Assembly: GCA_029204045.2 (NCBI GenBank)
Contig: CM055077.1
Location: forward strand, 10,740,584-10,804,583
Origin: Tillandsia leiboldiana
Lineage: Eukaryota > Streptophyta > Magnoliopsida > Poales > Bromeliaceae
Length of the DNA: 64,000 bases
Direction of reading: 5' to 3'
Shown in pieces: positions 1 through 12,399 of this stretch. Each line of letters begins with the position of its first letter. The stretch's first letter is position 1. The translations under genes and the position numbers were made by a program. A model generated the notes under the pieces. The model did not search any database. It was not told the DNA's origin and saw only the letters and a list, made by a program, of their open reading frames with translations.

Positions 1-1561
1 CTCAGAAATCGGCCGGCCAACACGGGCCACCACCCTTACCGGAGCAACCGACGGCCGCGGTACCCCAAGTAGGGCTTGCCGATGTCCACGCCCAAGAGAA
101 GGGGGCAGCCCGGAAGACCTTCGGCACCAAGGCCAGGCCAGATATACGGCCAGTGCCCAGGTCCGTGCATCCTTCGAGCAAGGAGGTGTGTATGGGATGG
201 CCATACCTGGCCAACTGGAAGGAGCCGAGATTCAACAAGCTTTCGGTTGAGGTAACTGAGAGCATAGACCCGCCAGGGTCGTATCGATAGAACCACTCAC
301 TCAGGCCCCACCTGGGCCTGAGGGTTGAGGGTCGGCCAGGAAGGGCCGACCAGGGGAACCTTTCGGCTATCAGGCCGAAAGCAGAAGAAGGACCCGACCG
401 GCCAGGAAGGCCGAGGGTGAGGGTCATGCATCCGATAAGGGGAATCAGGGGACAAAGTACCCCGTATAGCAGACGGCCGCGATTCGGCCTAGATCGTTCG
501 GGTATACGAGGGTCAATCAGAGCCGTGCGAGCTGGTCGAGGGATAATGAGCCATTTCAAAAGAGCCATCTGAAACATTTACTGTTGGATACATATGGAGC
601 AGGGGATATAAGAAAACTTCACGTGCCGGCATACGTACAGCTCGAAAGAAGAGCAATTACAAAAGTGTTTCAGAAAGAAAAGGCTCGCAGTCGAAACGCT
701 CAGTTAAGAGGCTCCTTGCCCAACTGTCTTCAAGCTGGCAGTGACCAAACACTATTTGCAGGAAATTGAGTTGCCTGATCACCTTCAGAGCCGACAGGAG
801 TGGGAGTAAGAGAATACGAAGTCTCTTTTAATCCCTTGACTCCCTGCATTCGATTGGGGAAGACCACGCGGTTCCTCCAGGAGAAGAAAAAAGGCCGACC
901 CAGTAGGAAAGCCAGTCGGAGCAGGAGAACACCTCGCCTTGGTAGGGGAACGGAACGTGGGGCGGCTCAAACTCCTCCAGTTCCTAGAGATGGAGGCAAA
1001 AGGTCAGCCTCCGCCCCAAGGGATCTTCTTAGGGATAACCATCCGTAAGCAGTCAAAAATTGGTTGGACCACCGGACGTAAGATTCCGGATCGGTAGGTC
1101 ACCAATAAGGGTTTTTCCAAATGAGGCCCCATCAGAGCTCAAAGATGGAGAGAAACCCCTATCGGCTGGCGTTGAAGCGCCGCCAGTTTCAAATTGAAAG
1201 ATTACCTCGAAAGTATCCCCAGAGACGAAAAAACTACGACCAGAGCATTGTTGTAGCAATGGCTTAAGGATCGCCATGATGAAAAAAAAGACATAAAGAG
1301 AGCTACAAGCAAGGGAACCATTTTATAGGCCAGCGAAAGAGAGCAGAGCGGTAGCAAACGCTTTGAAGATGGCAGCTTTAGATATGGAAACGGTGAAGGA
1401 AAGATTTGTCGAGAATCGAGAAGAATCAACGCATACCCGCGAATCCCTCGGGCAGGGAGCAAGTATCCGCCAAGATATTGGAAAGATCGTGAGTATCGAT
1501 ATTTGCGCTGAAAGTTGACTCAATTTCGGCAATCACCTGAACGACACGTCAGGGGATTGCC
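1..1561 (+). mobile_element. 3' internal region of an LTR retrotransposon
   Basis: This stretch lies directly upstream of a polypurine tract and a 3' LTR, so it is the 3' internal part of a plus-strand LTR retrotransposon whose 5' part is outside the window. I find no recognisable gag or pol domain in any frame. Plus-strand frames hold several stops, and a long minus-strand open frame at 2-577 matches nothing I know. The element may be non-autonomous, or the coding part may simply lie to the left. Confidence 0.6.
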
Positions 1562-1570
1562 GAGGGGGGC
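1562..1570 (+). other. Polypurine tract of the left LTR element
   Basis: GAGGGGGGC sits just before the TGTTG start of the LTR, the usual place for the plus-strand priming tract. It fixes the element's orientation as plus. Confidence 0.75.
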
Positions 1571-1930
1571 ATTGTTGAGACCAGATTTTTCTGCCACGAG
1601 AAGGAGCGACATATGGCATCAACGAGTGGTTGGGAGACATCAGCCGACGGGAGTTTGACCCGACGAAGAAAGACTCGCGTCCCGGTTAAAGCTAATCCCA
1701 ATGATGGGAGGCATGCAGTATGCGGTATATTATCGGTCGAAGGCATCAGCCGATAGGGGAAGTAGCCGGCGAAGAGGATCAATGCCTCGTCCAGGACTAG
1801 TTTCTGCTGCCACCAGACATCGAACCGCCCGATTGGACTACGAAGCAGGCGGAGTCGAAATCAACCTTCGGTTGACTCAACCAAAGAAGGAAGGATCCAC
1901 GTCTTGTTTCAGACCAACTTCAGGTGCGCA

Positions 1931-2384
1931 ATAGTACAACACGAAGCACACGTCTTCAGACGAAGACACCAGCTGACGGAAGGACGAATTAGCCGACGAA
2001 GGGTCTGCATCCCGATCCGGAATAATTTCGGTCACATAAAGGCACAAGACGCGACAAAGGCTATTGGCCGAAGGCGCCAGCCGATAGGAGAGTCGGCCGA
2101 CAAGAGAAGCGGTCAACAAAGAGGTTATTCGTCTCACTCAGGACCGTCTGTCGGCCCACAATAGTACAACACGAAGCACACGTCTTCAGACGAAGACACC
2201 AGCTGACGGAATGACGAATTAGCCGACGAAGGGTCTGCATCCCGATCCGGAATAATTTCGGTCACATAAAGGCACAAGACGCGACAAAGGCTATTGGCCG
2301 AAGGCGCCAGCCGATAGGAGAGTCGGCCGACAAGAGAAGCGGGCAACAAAGAGGTTATTCGTCTCACTCAGGACCGTCTGTCGG
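1931..2384 (+). repeat. 230-bp tandem duplication inside the LTR
   Basis: Two adjacent copies, 1931-2160 and 2161-2384, both start ATAGTACAACACGAAG and both end with GGACCGTCTGTCGG or a close variant. They differ at only a few positions. The unit lies upstream of the TATA box and so in U3, where repeated units often act as enhancers. Confidence 0.9.
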
Positions 2385-2730
2385 TCAAAGACAGATATCG
2401 AACCGTCCCAGTCAAGCGATGGAAGAGGCGAAATCAAAGTCAATCCTCAGCTGCTCGAGGCTCCAAAAGGAAAGATCTTGAAAAGAATGAAGGCGCAATT
2501 CAGGCGCGAATCTCGTAGCATACCCTGAAGCGGTAAGCGGCGTCCAGTATAGGAAGCGCCGAAGATCACGCTTTAGCACGACAATCAGGGGATGAACCTA
2601 GACGAAAATGCGGCTGCCATTCTTTTAGGGAAGCTTCGATTCGAAAGGAAGTCGTTGAGGATTCTACGATGATTCTCCCCAAATCACGCCGATGATTCAA
2701 ATCAGCGCCTAATATCATGGTGCGGGATGT

Positions 2731-2739
2731 GTATAAATA
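2731..2739 (+). promoter_or_regulatory. LTR TATA box
   Basis: GTATAAATA lies about 580 bp before the LTR end and is followed by CT-rich sequence. This is the likely promoter that starts the genomic RNA. Confidence 0.6.
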
Positions 2740-3308
2740 CCCGAACCACCGAAGAGATCGGGGTCCGGCAACCTCGTAAACCCGGTACCACCCCAGCATT
2801 TTTTCTTATCTAGGAGTAGGATAACTTAACTTTTACCTTTTTCTTTACTGTTTTCTTAGGAGTAGCCTTAATTGTAATCCTTCTATCCCTTTTCCCCACT
2901 TGTATTCCTCTTCTTGCAATATAAAGCCGTAATCGACTCATTAGCCGTGTCATTTATTGTCTCTTCTACCCACGATCGGCTCCTTAGCCCCTCGTGCTTA
3001 TTTATCTCACATCCGGTTCGGCTACTCTAAGTCGAAACCGACAATCCCTCTCTTCCTCCTTCCCCCGTTTCGGCTAATCCTAGGCCGAGCGGACGCGAAA
3101 AGTAATCAGAGGAGAGCTTCTCTCTGCGACCGCATTCCGATTCGGCTCCTCCAAGCCGATGGAGTGCGAGAGTTACCCGAGGAGAACCCGGCCGAACAGA
3201 TCCCTACTTGGCCCGATCGCTTGATTGTTGGCACACGGTGCACTTCGATACCTCTGGAGGGTCACCCAGAAGCCGATCGCGCGCAAGCCACATTTTGGCC
3301 CCAACACT

Positions 3309-3596
3309 TAATAATATATATTTATATTCATATTTAACTAGAATTTTATAACAATAATTTAAATATACTGGATTTGAAAAAAATACCTTGAAATATTTTT
3401 ATAATATTAAATTTAAATCCTAAAATTAATTTATATTTAGATAGTTAAGATTTGATTAATAATTGTTACATTTATCGCACGAGATTAAACTAAAGCTAGT
3501 AAAAAGTTAAAAACAAGGGGGAGTGAATCGCAGTAGTGAAGGCCATGGATTAGAGAGAGATAGAGAAGAGAGAGAGAGGAAGAGATCACATCTCAC
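3309..3596. other. AT-rich spacer, possibly intron 1 of the exon at 3597
   Basis: No coding signal is visible. On the minus strand this sequence directly follows a GTGAGA splice donor, so it may be the start of an intron that the LTR element at 3308 entered. Confidence 0.35.
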
Positions 3597-3790
3597 CACT
3601 CCACTTCGTCTTCTTCGTCTTCGATCAAGCGCTCCGACGCGTAGCGACCCACGAATCCCGTCCCCAACACCAACATGCGATGATTCCCCCCTGACCGCAC
3701 CGCCGCCGGCGCCGGCGCCGGAATCCGCCGCTGGCGGCCGACGCTGGGCGGCGGCGGGAATCGGAACGGAGCGCCGCGAATCGCCGCCAT
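3597..3790 (-). CDS. First exon of a Rossmann-fold NAD(P)-binding protein (partial)
   Basis: Read on the minus strand, the frame starts with ATGGCG, a good plant start context. It encodes an Ala/Pro/Arg-rich leader of about 38 residues that resembles a plastid transit peptide, then the motif MLVLGTGFVGRYASERL. That is a beta strand plus a GxGxxG dinucleotide-binding loop. The frame hits TGA just after EVEW, but a GTGAGA donor starts inside that Trp codon, so this looks like exon 1 ending at a splice site. Plant epimerase-like Rossmann proteins have a similar start, from memory. Later exons should lie at lower coordinates, where an LTR retrotransposon now sits. Either that element is in intron 1 or the gene is cut off. 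Function is inferred from one motif only. Confidence 0.45.
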
Positions 3791-3859
3791 CTCCGGAGAA
3801 GGGGAAGGGAGTGGAGAGGGGGCCGAGGCTCATCGATCAACCAATCCGGTAAATTTCAA

Positions 3860-4523
3860 GTAAACCCCGCGTGGTTTTGCATAATTGCACATTACCATCT
3901 TATATAGATTTAAAACAGAAATTATTTATGCACTTAATAAATAATTTAAAGTAAACAAACCAGTAAAATAAGATAAATAGTTGCATTCAAATAGAATCAG
4001 ATGAAAAACCGGCAGAATTAGTGGAATCAGCCAAATCGTTACAGCCAAGTTAAATTTGTGAAACACAACAAAAGATGATGAATGTTTTAGCAATGTTTGG
4101 TTCAAAAGTAAGATCTGCAATAAAGTTTTGTTTCTGTTTTCTTTTTTAAATGCGTTTGGTTTAAATAAAAATAATAATTTTCGTCTTTAATAAATTGGTA
4201 TACGTGTGAGGCTGGAGAATAAAATTAATTAAAGTAAATATAACTTTAATTATTATATTAATATTTTAATGAATCTAATATTTTGACTAATTTAATTATT
4301 TTATTAATTAAATATTTAATTTTTAGATAATTAACTAATTTATTTATTAATTTATTAAATTATTTATTAATAATATTCATTATTATTAATTATTTTATCA
4401 ATTAATATTTAAAGTTATCCAGTAATAATTAATTAAATAAGTTAAATTATTATTTAATTAATTTTTTATATTAATTAATTAAATAAAATATTATTATTTT
4501 AAAATTATAAATATTTTTATTCT
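3860..4523. other. AT-rich intergenic sequence
   Basis: Dominated by TTAATTAAT-type words. I see no gene, tRNA or clear transposon end before the MULE begins near 4524. Confidence 0.6.
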
Positions 4524-4664
4524 GGGTTTTTTTTAAAATTGACCCTAAGAAAAAATTTATTTTCATAATTAGCCCTACAAAATTAAAATTTGCATAAATG
4601 GCCCTACTATGCCAACTAGGCTCCATCTGTACACGCCACGTGAGCGGAGCTGGCGATTTGGCAA

Positions 4665-4806
4665 GTTGAATGCGCGCTCTGAGATCGCGTGTCTAGACAC
4701 GCGCTCTCAGAACGCGTGTCTAAACACGCGTTCTGAAAGCGCGTGTTTAGAAACGCGCTCTGAGAGCGCGTGTTTAGACACGCACTCTCAGAGCGCGTGT
4801 CTAAAG
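4665..4806. repeat. Subterminal palindrome array of MULE1
   Basis: Alternating short palindromes of the kinds GCGCTCTGAGAGCGC and CGTGTCTAGACACG run in tandem for about 140 bp just inside the left end. Variants keep their symmetry. Subterminal repeats in DNA transposons often bind transposase; that role is inferred here. Confidence 0.75.
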
Positions 4807-4839
4807 GTTAACCTAAACCCGCCGACCCGAGCGCCTCTC

Positions 4840-4935
4840 ATTCTCTGCTCTATCTCTCGCTCTCTCCCTCTCGCTCTCTCCCTCTCTCTCTCTCGTTCGC
4901 CGTCGCTCTCTCCCTCTCGCTCTCTCCCTCTCGCA
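4840..4935 (+). repeat. CT-rich microsatellite
   Basis: Runs of CTCTCTCCCTCTCG occupy the leader upstream of the transposase. MULE2 has a comparable CT-rich block at the same relative place. From here to 5813 I see no other gene. Confidence 0.8.
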
Positions 4936-5813
4936 ACATCTGGCGCCGTCGTCGGAGGAGAAGGAAGACGCCGCCGCCGCCTCTTCTCTGTTCTCTCTCT
5001 CTCGTTCGCCGCAACAGCACCCGCTCAGCCGCCGCCGTCGTCGCCTCTTCGAGCATCCGCCGTCGTCGCCTCTTTGAATATGAATACCAATAAGTCTGAG
5101 AGTTATTCAACCTCCAATTGTTCATCTGTGAGTTATTCAACAACATTGTTCATCTGTGAATTTCAATTGCTACTGTGCTGAATTTTTGTTATATTTTTTG
5201 CTCTATATATGAATACCAATAAGTCTGAGCATCAAATGTGGAATGCTATTATCTACTTTAATCAGGATATTCAACTACATGGTCCATTTGGTGTGCATTT
5301 GATGCACTATTAAAATTATTTGATTCTAATGCTAGACTGTAAAGGATCAGAAAAGCTAGACTGTAAAGGATCATGCAAGCTAGACTGTAAAGGATCACAA
5401 TTAGCATGCTCAATTGTAAAATGAACGAAGACACAAAATGCTGCTCCTTCGAGCATTAGTTCATCTTCATATGAATAAAAACAATTCCTGCATGCTCCTT
5501 GGGTGTAATACATAAACTCCTTGGGTCTAGGTTGGAATTGATGCGTTGAAGTTTAATTTTAGTTCAGTCAGATTACTTTAGCAAAAAAAATTTGTAGGAG
5601 ATGATAATGTTAGAGGCTGATGTCCATGCCCTGAGGAACGCGTTGTCTTCAAGCGTAACAGTATATCTACAAGCATCGGAAATAGCACTTTTTTAAACCT
5701 ACACCATTGGCCACAAAACACCAAGTCTTATAGCTATTAATGTTATATAACTTAATTCAATAAAAGTTTAGCTGACTAATTATAGTGTTTATTGCTAATT
5801 TTAGTACGTCAGT

Positions 5814-8695
5814 ATGTCTGGTGAATGTGTTCCGTTTTATATTCATTGGGACGGAAATTTACTCGTGAACAATAATATACCACAATATATTGGTGGATAT
5901 AAAGAATTGATCGGAATTCGCCGCGACATCACATTTCGGGATTTCGAAGCAGAAATATACAAGGTCACTAATTATGATCGAGCGGAGTTCCGTCTTCGCA
6001 TAACAGTTCGATGTCCAATGGGACCTAATGAATGGGAATTACTTGACATATCAAGTGATCATGGGATTATAGGCGTGATGAGTTTTTTCCCATTTCATGG
6101 TTGCATAAAAGTATACGTAGAGAAGCAAGTGTTGACTACACGTGATGGTCCAACCTCTGTTTACTCCACGAGAATGCGCAATAGTGCTTATCAAAGAAAT
6201 TTTGTCGATCTTGAACGATTTCGTACATCAAGGTATGAAAATTTATTCAACTAAATTATGAATTTCAATCTTTGTCCTTTATTACTATAGATGCGGAAAA
6301 TGAATAATTGAGACTTTATAAGTATTACAGAGTGTCTGAAGTCCCATGTGTGCCAGTGAGTACATCATTACCATATACTACTGTGGATCCATATCTATTC
6401 GGTGGAGTTGATGAGCGGTAAGTGATTATATGATTTAATGATATAAAATCTGAATTGATTCGAATAGTTAATCATAAATATCATTGCAGATCAACTATCC
6501 ATCATAATCTATATGAGGATCCATCATCTAGCAATCGAGCATGCACTGATCTAGAGTTGAGAAATATAAATGAAAATGAGGAAGTAATAGAAAGTGATAA
6601 TGAGCAAATAAATAGTAGTGACGATGAGCATGTAAGTGAAACTGATATGGACTCTACAGATGATGATAGTGATGGTATCCCACAATCTATTGATTTTGGT
6701 CATGATGGCGGATTGAATTCTCTCACATGCGCCATTCAAGATGAAGGGATTGAATGGATTGAAAATTCATTTGCAAACAACGATGATGTCGAGGACCCGG
6801 TAGAATTTGAAGAATTTGAAGATCACTGACAGCGTTTTTTACTGGGCAATGAATTAATTCACCAAACCGTTGTTGAACAAAATATTTATCAAGGTCCTCC
6901 GAGTGATGATCAATGGAAAGATCGGGTATTTTCTGACAAGACGTCCTTAGTGAATGCTTTGGATCGATGGCACATTGAACATAATGTGCAACTTAGAGTT
7001 GTTAAATCAAACACAACTAGATATACTGTGAGATGTTTGGTCAATTCTTGCCCATGGAGATTACATGCCTCTCGACCCAAAGGTTCATCACATTTTAAAG
7101 TAAAGACCTATGCGGGACCACATACATGCATGATTCATATTTTGAATACAATGCATAGAAATTGTACATCTTCTTTTATATGTCAACATATACTACCCAC
7201 AATGAAAGCAAGGCTTGCTATGAGTGCTACAGAAGTTCAAACCAGAGTTCGAAGTGACTTTCACGTCACCATTTCATATAGCAAGGCTTGGCGGGCACGG
7301 AATAAAGCCTTGCAAATTATATACGGTAGTTGGGAGCAATCATATTGTGACCTTCCTCGATATTTCTCAATGTTAAAAACAACAAATCCCGAAACTATTA
7401 CCAAGATTGAAACTACAAGATTGACGGGTACTTCAAGAATGTTTGCACGCGCCTTCTGGGCTTTTGGACCCTCGATTCATGGTTGGTCGTTCTGCCGGCC
7501 AATACTTAGTATCGATGCCACGCACTTGTATGGAAAATATGGAGGCCATGCATTAATTGCCACAGGTGTTGATGGCAATGGTGGTTTGTACCCGCTAGCA
7601 TTCGCAATATGCGAGGGGGAGAATGGCTCGAGTTGGGAGTGGTTTCTAAATTGTCTACGGAGCTACATAACACGAGGTCGAGTTCTTACATTAATTTCTG
7701 ATCGCTTTAAAGGACTTGCGAACCTTGTTGCACTTGTATTCCCACAATCAGAAGGATAGGCTCATCGATGGTGTTTGCGACACATGAAAGCTAATATGAA
7801 TATTCATTTCAAAGCAAAACACCTACTTCAAAAATTTTATGCCATCGGGAGTGCCTCAGAAGAACGAGTATATAACATGTTAAAGGACGAATTGAGAGCA
7901 ATGGATGAGGATGCTTGGCAATGGGTTGACAGACTTCATGCCGATAGGACATATTGGGCTAAGGCTTTCGACGGTGGACGACGATTCGGCATTATGACCA
8001 CGAACCGTTCGGAAAGTTTAAATGGAGTCTTGAGGGGAGTTCGTGGCTTACCAATTACCGCTTTTATAATGGCAACATTACATCGAGTGGTTGAGTTCTT
8101 TCTAAAACATCGTCAAGAGGCAGCAGCAATGTTTACTCAATTTGTATCGGATGTGGATAAAACTATCAATAGCCGAATGTTAGTGGGTAGAGCACATACA
8201 GTTAGGCGATATGGATATCAAGAATTTGAAGTTCTTACTGAAAGGGATTTGCAATACCAAGTCATTATCAATGGAATAAATTCTACATGTTCATGTTTGT
8301 GTTTGCATCTAACGGGATTACCTTGTTCACATATATTATCTTGTTGTAGTTCGTTACACATGAACATAGATTATTATAGTCTATGCTCCCGTTGGTATAC
8401 TACTGAATCCTTTCGAGATACATACGAACCACAGTTCCATCCGGTCCCCAATCGCCGTTATTGGGTTGAGTTAAATGACAGACCTATACTTCCACCACAT
8501 CAGAGAAGAAAGAAAGGACGACCCAAATCTACTCGCATTCGCAATATTATGGACGAAGGCGCTGGAAGTAGTAGGAGCAAGTGTAGTCTGTGTAAACAAC
8601 CCGGCCATTATAAAAGCACATGTCCTGAAAATCAACAACGAAGGACCGAAAGACGTCGACGATTAGGTTATTTGTTTAATATCTTGATTGTTTGA
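5814..8695 (+). pseudogene. MULE1 transposase (mudrA-like), two in-frame stops
   Basis: Three exons with clean GT-AG borders join in frame: 5814-6232, 6331-6417 and 6490-8695. In order they give a MuDR N-terminal region (IHWDGN), an acidic linker, a zinc-binding DNA-contact domain (ALDRWHIEHNVQ, then CLVNSCPWRLHAS and GPHTC), the MULE DDE catalytic domain (LSIDATHLYGKYGG and the later LISDRF), a SWIM zinc finger (CSCLCLHLTGLPCSH) and a zinc knuckle (CSLCKQPGHYKSTC). The product would bind the element ends and cut DNA. Two nonsense codons interrupt exon 3, TGA at 6827-6829 and TAG at 7757-7759, with the frame kept on both sides. The copy is therefore inactive but structurally complete. Confidence 0.85.
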
Positions 8696-8820
8696 TATAT
8701 TGATTGTTTGATATCTTGATTATTTAATATCTTGATTGTTTAATATCTTGATTGTTTTGATTAATTTACAATACTTCATGCCTAATATAATTTTTGTTTT
8801 ACTTATTGGTATTATTACAG

Positions 8821-10972
8821 ATGGACGATCACGAGGAGGCAGGACCGATTGATGCCTCTGTATTGACAGATCAGCCCCACCACAGATGTACTTGCATTAG
8901 AGATGAGGTTATATATATATATTTTATAATTAACCTTTTTATTTCTTTGAAATTTCATATACTAATATTATGTGATTTTTATATTATTGCAGGATTATTC
9001 TCCGGTTGAATTTATGGAGCACAGTCGTACATTGAACCGGTGGCAAATTGAGCATCCTGTGGTTTTGGAGCTCCTTCGACGAGGGGGATTTTATTATGTG
9101 TCGCGATTGAGGCGCGTCATGCTGGATCAGGCATTGCTAGGATCTTTAGTCGAGCGATGGCGGAGTGAGACGTAGACATTTCATTTGAGAAATGGGGAGA
9201 TGACAGTCACTTTGATGGATGTGGCTGTTATTACTGGACTCCGCATCGATGGGGGGGCAGTGACCGGAGGGGGCTCGTATCAGTGGCCAGCGCTATGTGA
9301 GCTGCTGCTTGGGGTAGTGCCCGGAGATATTAGAGGCGGGGAGATCAGACTTGACTAGTTGTATCAGCAGTTTCATGATATCGCCTTAGATGCACCGCCC
9401 GCAGTCATAGAGGCTACAGCTAGAGCCTGCATTTTATTTCATATTGGTTGTAGTCTAATGCCAAACCTAAGCAGAACTAGAGTGCATTTAAAGTGGTTGC
9501 CTCTAGTAGAGGATTTTGATGCTTGCGGTGAGTTGGCATGGGGAGCTGCCACGCTAGCTCATCTCTATTGAGCATTAGCCAGTGCTTGCATGAGGGGGAA
9601 AGCGTCGTGTTGTTGTTTTGCGACATTACTCCAGGTATATTCTTTTACTACTAATTTCATTCATGAAATTTATTTATTATTTCTAAGTAGCTTTTAATGT
9701 AGATTTGGGCATGGGACCATCTTCATATCGGTCGACCAGAGATAGTCGGACCACAGGCTGATCTTATTGATGTGCCCCTAGGTTGCAGGTATGTATTAAA
9801 TGTTAAGTTTTCAGTATTTTATATTATCATTACTAAATATGATATAAATAAAACATGTGGAATAATAGTTTGGCTTTTTGGGACAATGTCAGGACGGCTG
9901 ACATTGAGTTTTATCGTGATCAACTTGATTGCCAGTTTGAGTCTCAGGTACATGAGTTAATTATCATAAGTTTTCATTCACATAACTTTCATTTTAATAC
10001 AAGTTACTTATCATATACTTTTTACAATAGATTATATGGAGCCCATATACAGATGATATACTAGGGTCACTTCCACCCTTTTGTCTAGTGGGGTCGCCGG
10101 TATGGCGATCACGGATGACTCTAGTATGTTTTCATATTATTGAGCTACATCTTCCGGATCGGGTGCATCATCATTTTGGATTTCGACAGCATATACCCGA
10201 CGCAGTAGTTGCTCTACCTCGCATCACTTCACGAGGTAGAGCGGGTGAGAACTGGGCGGCATTTCATGACATACATATTCAGCATTGGGACGATCGACTT
10301 CAGTATATAGTAGAGGTGGACCCCCATGTAGATCCCGATTATATACGCGCCGCTTCTATCTATATGCAGTGGTATCGGAGTATCACCAGGAGGTGGATAT
10401 CTACTCCAGTCCAGCGTCCCCCCCTTGCATATCAGCCCCATGGACATCACGAGAGATTTTTGGTATGATATAATAATTAATTTAATATTCAAACGAAAGT
10501 CAATGTAATTATTGTGATACTGTTTTCATTTCAGGTCGATCTCATTCAGAGAACAGAATATATGGTCAGAAGTGTACTACCCCAGCTTTCACCTACTGGA
10601 GCACTTTTCGACGTTCTGACACGTGCTGCTGCTCAGATGGAGGATGGTTTACTCACTGTACAGACATTACCACATACTACACCTCCACACCCAGCATATC
10701 ATGGTGGAGCTTCGACATCGGGGACACAGCCAGCAGATCATGGTGGAGCATCGACGTCGGGGCATGCACCATCACCATCAGATATTACGCCACCATCGGG
10801 GTATGTACCACTTGGTCGTCGTCAACGAGGACCTGATCTTATTTTTTTTAGGCGAACACGGCACCGACGGCCCTCTCATACCGATCAGCCCTCATCTTCA
10901 GCTCCTTCACAGCCAGAGGGCACAGTCATCTCACGTCTGGATCAATTGGACAGTATAGAGCCATTTGATTAG
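8821..10972 (+). pseudogene. MULE1 plant-mobile-domain (PMD) protein, three in-frame stops
   Basis: Six exons with GT-AG borders can be traced: 8821-8907, 8993-9634, 9703-9788, 9869-9947, 10031-10462 and 10535-10972. The product matches the plant mobile domain (aminotransferase-like, MAIN-type) layout: NRWQIEHPVVLELLRRGGFY near the start, MTVTLMDVAVITGLRIDG, then WAWDHLHIGRP, DNVRTADIEFYR and VWRSRMTLVCFHIIELHLPD, and a low-complexity Ser/Pro/His tail. Exon 2 has three stops in frame: TAG 9173, TAG 9356 and TGA 9569. PMD proteins are known both as host silencing-related factors and as transposon passengers. Its position after the transposase in one element, and again in MULE3, argues for a true second transposon gene. 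Confidence 0.8.
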
Positions 10973-11024
10973 TCTATATTGTCGTTATGTATTGTTATAT
11001 TTATATTTTTTTTATTGTAATGTG

Positions 11025-11240
11025 ATGTCGTGTTGTATTCTGTTGTGTTTTGTTGTGTTGTTGTGTTGTTGTGTTGTTGTGTTGTTGTATTGTTTGATGT
11101 GATGTGATGTGTTGTGTTGTGTTGTGCGATGTGATGACCGGTTGTTGTGTTGTTGTGTTGTTGTGTTGTTGTTTTGCTTGATGTGATGTGTTGTATTGTG
11201 TTGTGTGATGTGATGACCGATTGTTGTGTTGTTTTGCTTG
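11025..11240 (+). repeat. TTGTG-rich minisatellite
   Basis: GTTGTTGTGTTG words are arranged in two related units of about 115-120 bp, each ending GTGATGACCG. It lies directly after the PMD stop codon, so it is probably 3' UTR or subterminal DNA of MULE1. Confidence 0.8.
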
Positions 11241-11280
11241 ATTCTCATAGTTGTTGATTATTAATGACCTCGTGGCTTGT

Positions 11281-12396
11281 GTGAAGCCTTTATGTACTTT
11301 GCTGAATCAAGAAAATAAAAAGATCAATATGTTAAAATATGTAATGTCCCCCTGTTGAAATAAATTCAAGTTCATTAAAATTGAATTTTATAGTCACTGT
11401 GTTCAAATAAATTCAAGTTCATTAAAATTGCTTTAGTTGATTTGTTCAAATAATTTGCTTACGAGCCAAGTCAAAGTGTATCGATACTAACTTCAAGTAC
11501 TGGGGACCACCTGGCATAGTTTTCTCGAGTAACAAACAAATCTTTAGAAAAAGATCCGAGAAGAAACAATTATTGCTAAAATTTCAATCTTAGTTTGACA
11601 AAGAAACGTCACAGATTTGTAGGTTTCAAGCAATAATGTTGTTTCAAGTAATCATTCGTGCTCATTCTGTTTTTTTTCAACAAGTTCCACAAGAAAACCC
11701 TATTTTTATTCTTATTATTTCAATCTAATTATCAAATACTATTTTTTTTTTATTCTCAAAAATAATATAATTTTGATTCAAATACAAAATCAATTTTGTT
11801 TCTAATTATTTATGAATTTATACATATCTCTAAAATAAAAACCTTATATCTGAACCAAACGCAGCCGTATGCCACACAGCTCTGGCTGTATGCCAATGAC
11901 TATTTATACATTGTAAGAATCACTGTGTAGTCCAATTAGAAATTTTGAAATCCTAATACAATTCAACTTTTAACATTTAAATCTTATCTCTATTCATAAT
12001 AGACCCTAATCAACTTAGGGTGTAATCATTGAAAAATAAATATAATATATTTAATATTTTGAAAAATTTTATACTTTATAAAAATATTACTTTATTTTTT
12101 ACTGTTTGGATTGTAAACTTCAAAAAAATACTCTATTTTAAATTTAAATTTTCAAAACAAAAATTTAAATATGAAAATATAAATTTTTAATTTTTAATTT
12201 TAAAATTTAAATTTAGGATTTAAAATTCTAATTTTAAAATTTTAAATTTGAATTTTAAAATTTTAAAATTTTAAAATTTGAATGTGAAATTTTTAATTTT
12301 AAATTTTAAATTTCAATTTTCAAATTAAAAAATTTAAATATAAAATTTAAAATTTAAAATTTAAAATTAAAATTTTAAATTTTAAATTTTAAAATT
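11281..12396. other. AT-rich spacer ending in an AAATTTTA simple repeat
   Basis: No gene is visible. From about 12030 the sequence is almost only AAATTT/TTTAAA words. The same low-complexity sequence resumes after the LINE at 14196, so the LINE appears to have landed inside this simple repeat. Confidence 0.65.
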
Positions 12397-12399
12397 CAA

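Larger units (their letters stand above)
1573..3308 (+). repeat. 3' LTR of the left LTR retrotransposon
   Basis: The LTR begins TGTTGAGACC and ends GGCCCCAACA, so its ends form the short inverted repeat TGTTG/CAACA. It follows a polypurine tract and stops at AT-rich unrelated DNA. The next five bases (CTTAA, 3309-3313) would be one copy of the target duplication; the partner copy is outside the window. The LTR is 1736 bp, holds a TATA box at 2731 and an internal 230-bp tandem duplication. The superfamily cannot be assigned without coding sequence. Confidence 0.8.
4524..11280 (+). mobile_element. MULE1, a Mutator-like element with a transposase and a PMD gene
   Basis: The element holds a mudrA-type transposase pseudogene (5814-8695) followed in the same direction by a plant-mobile-domain pseudogene (8821-10972). 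The left end is placed at GGGTTTTTTTTAAAATTGACCC, which resembles the ends of the two other MULEs here (18827 and 61198). It is followed by a palindrome array and a CT-rich leader, the same order as in MULE2. I could not find a matching right terminus; 11280 is only where recognisable element sequence stops. No target duplication was confirmed. Confidence 0.65.

Noticed and set aside
2..577. Long minus-strand open frame at the left edge
   Set aside because: No recognisable motif, odd composition, and it lies antisense to the 3' internal part of a plus-strand LTR element.
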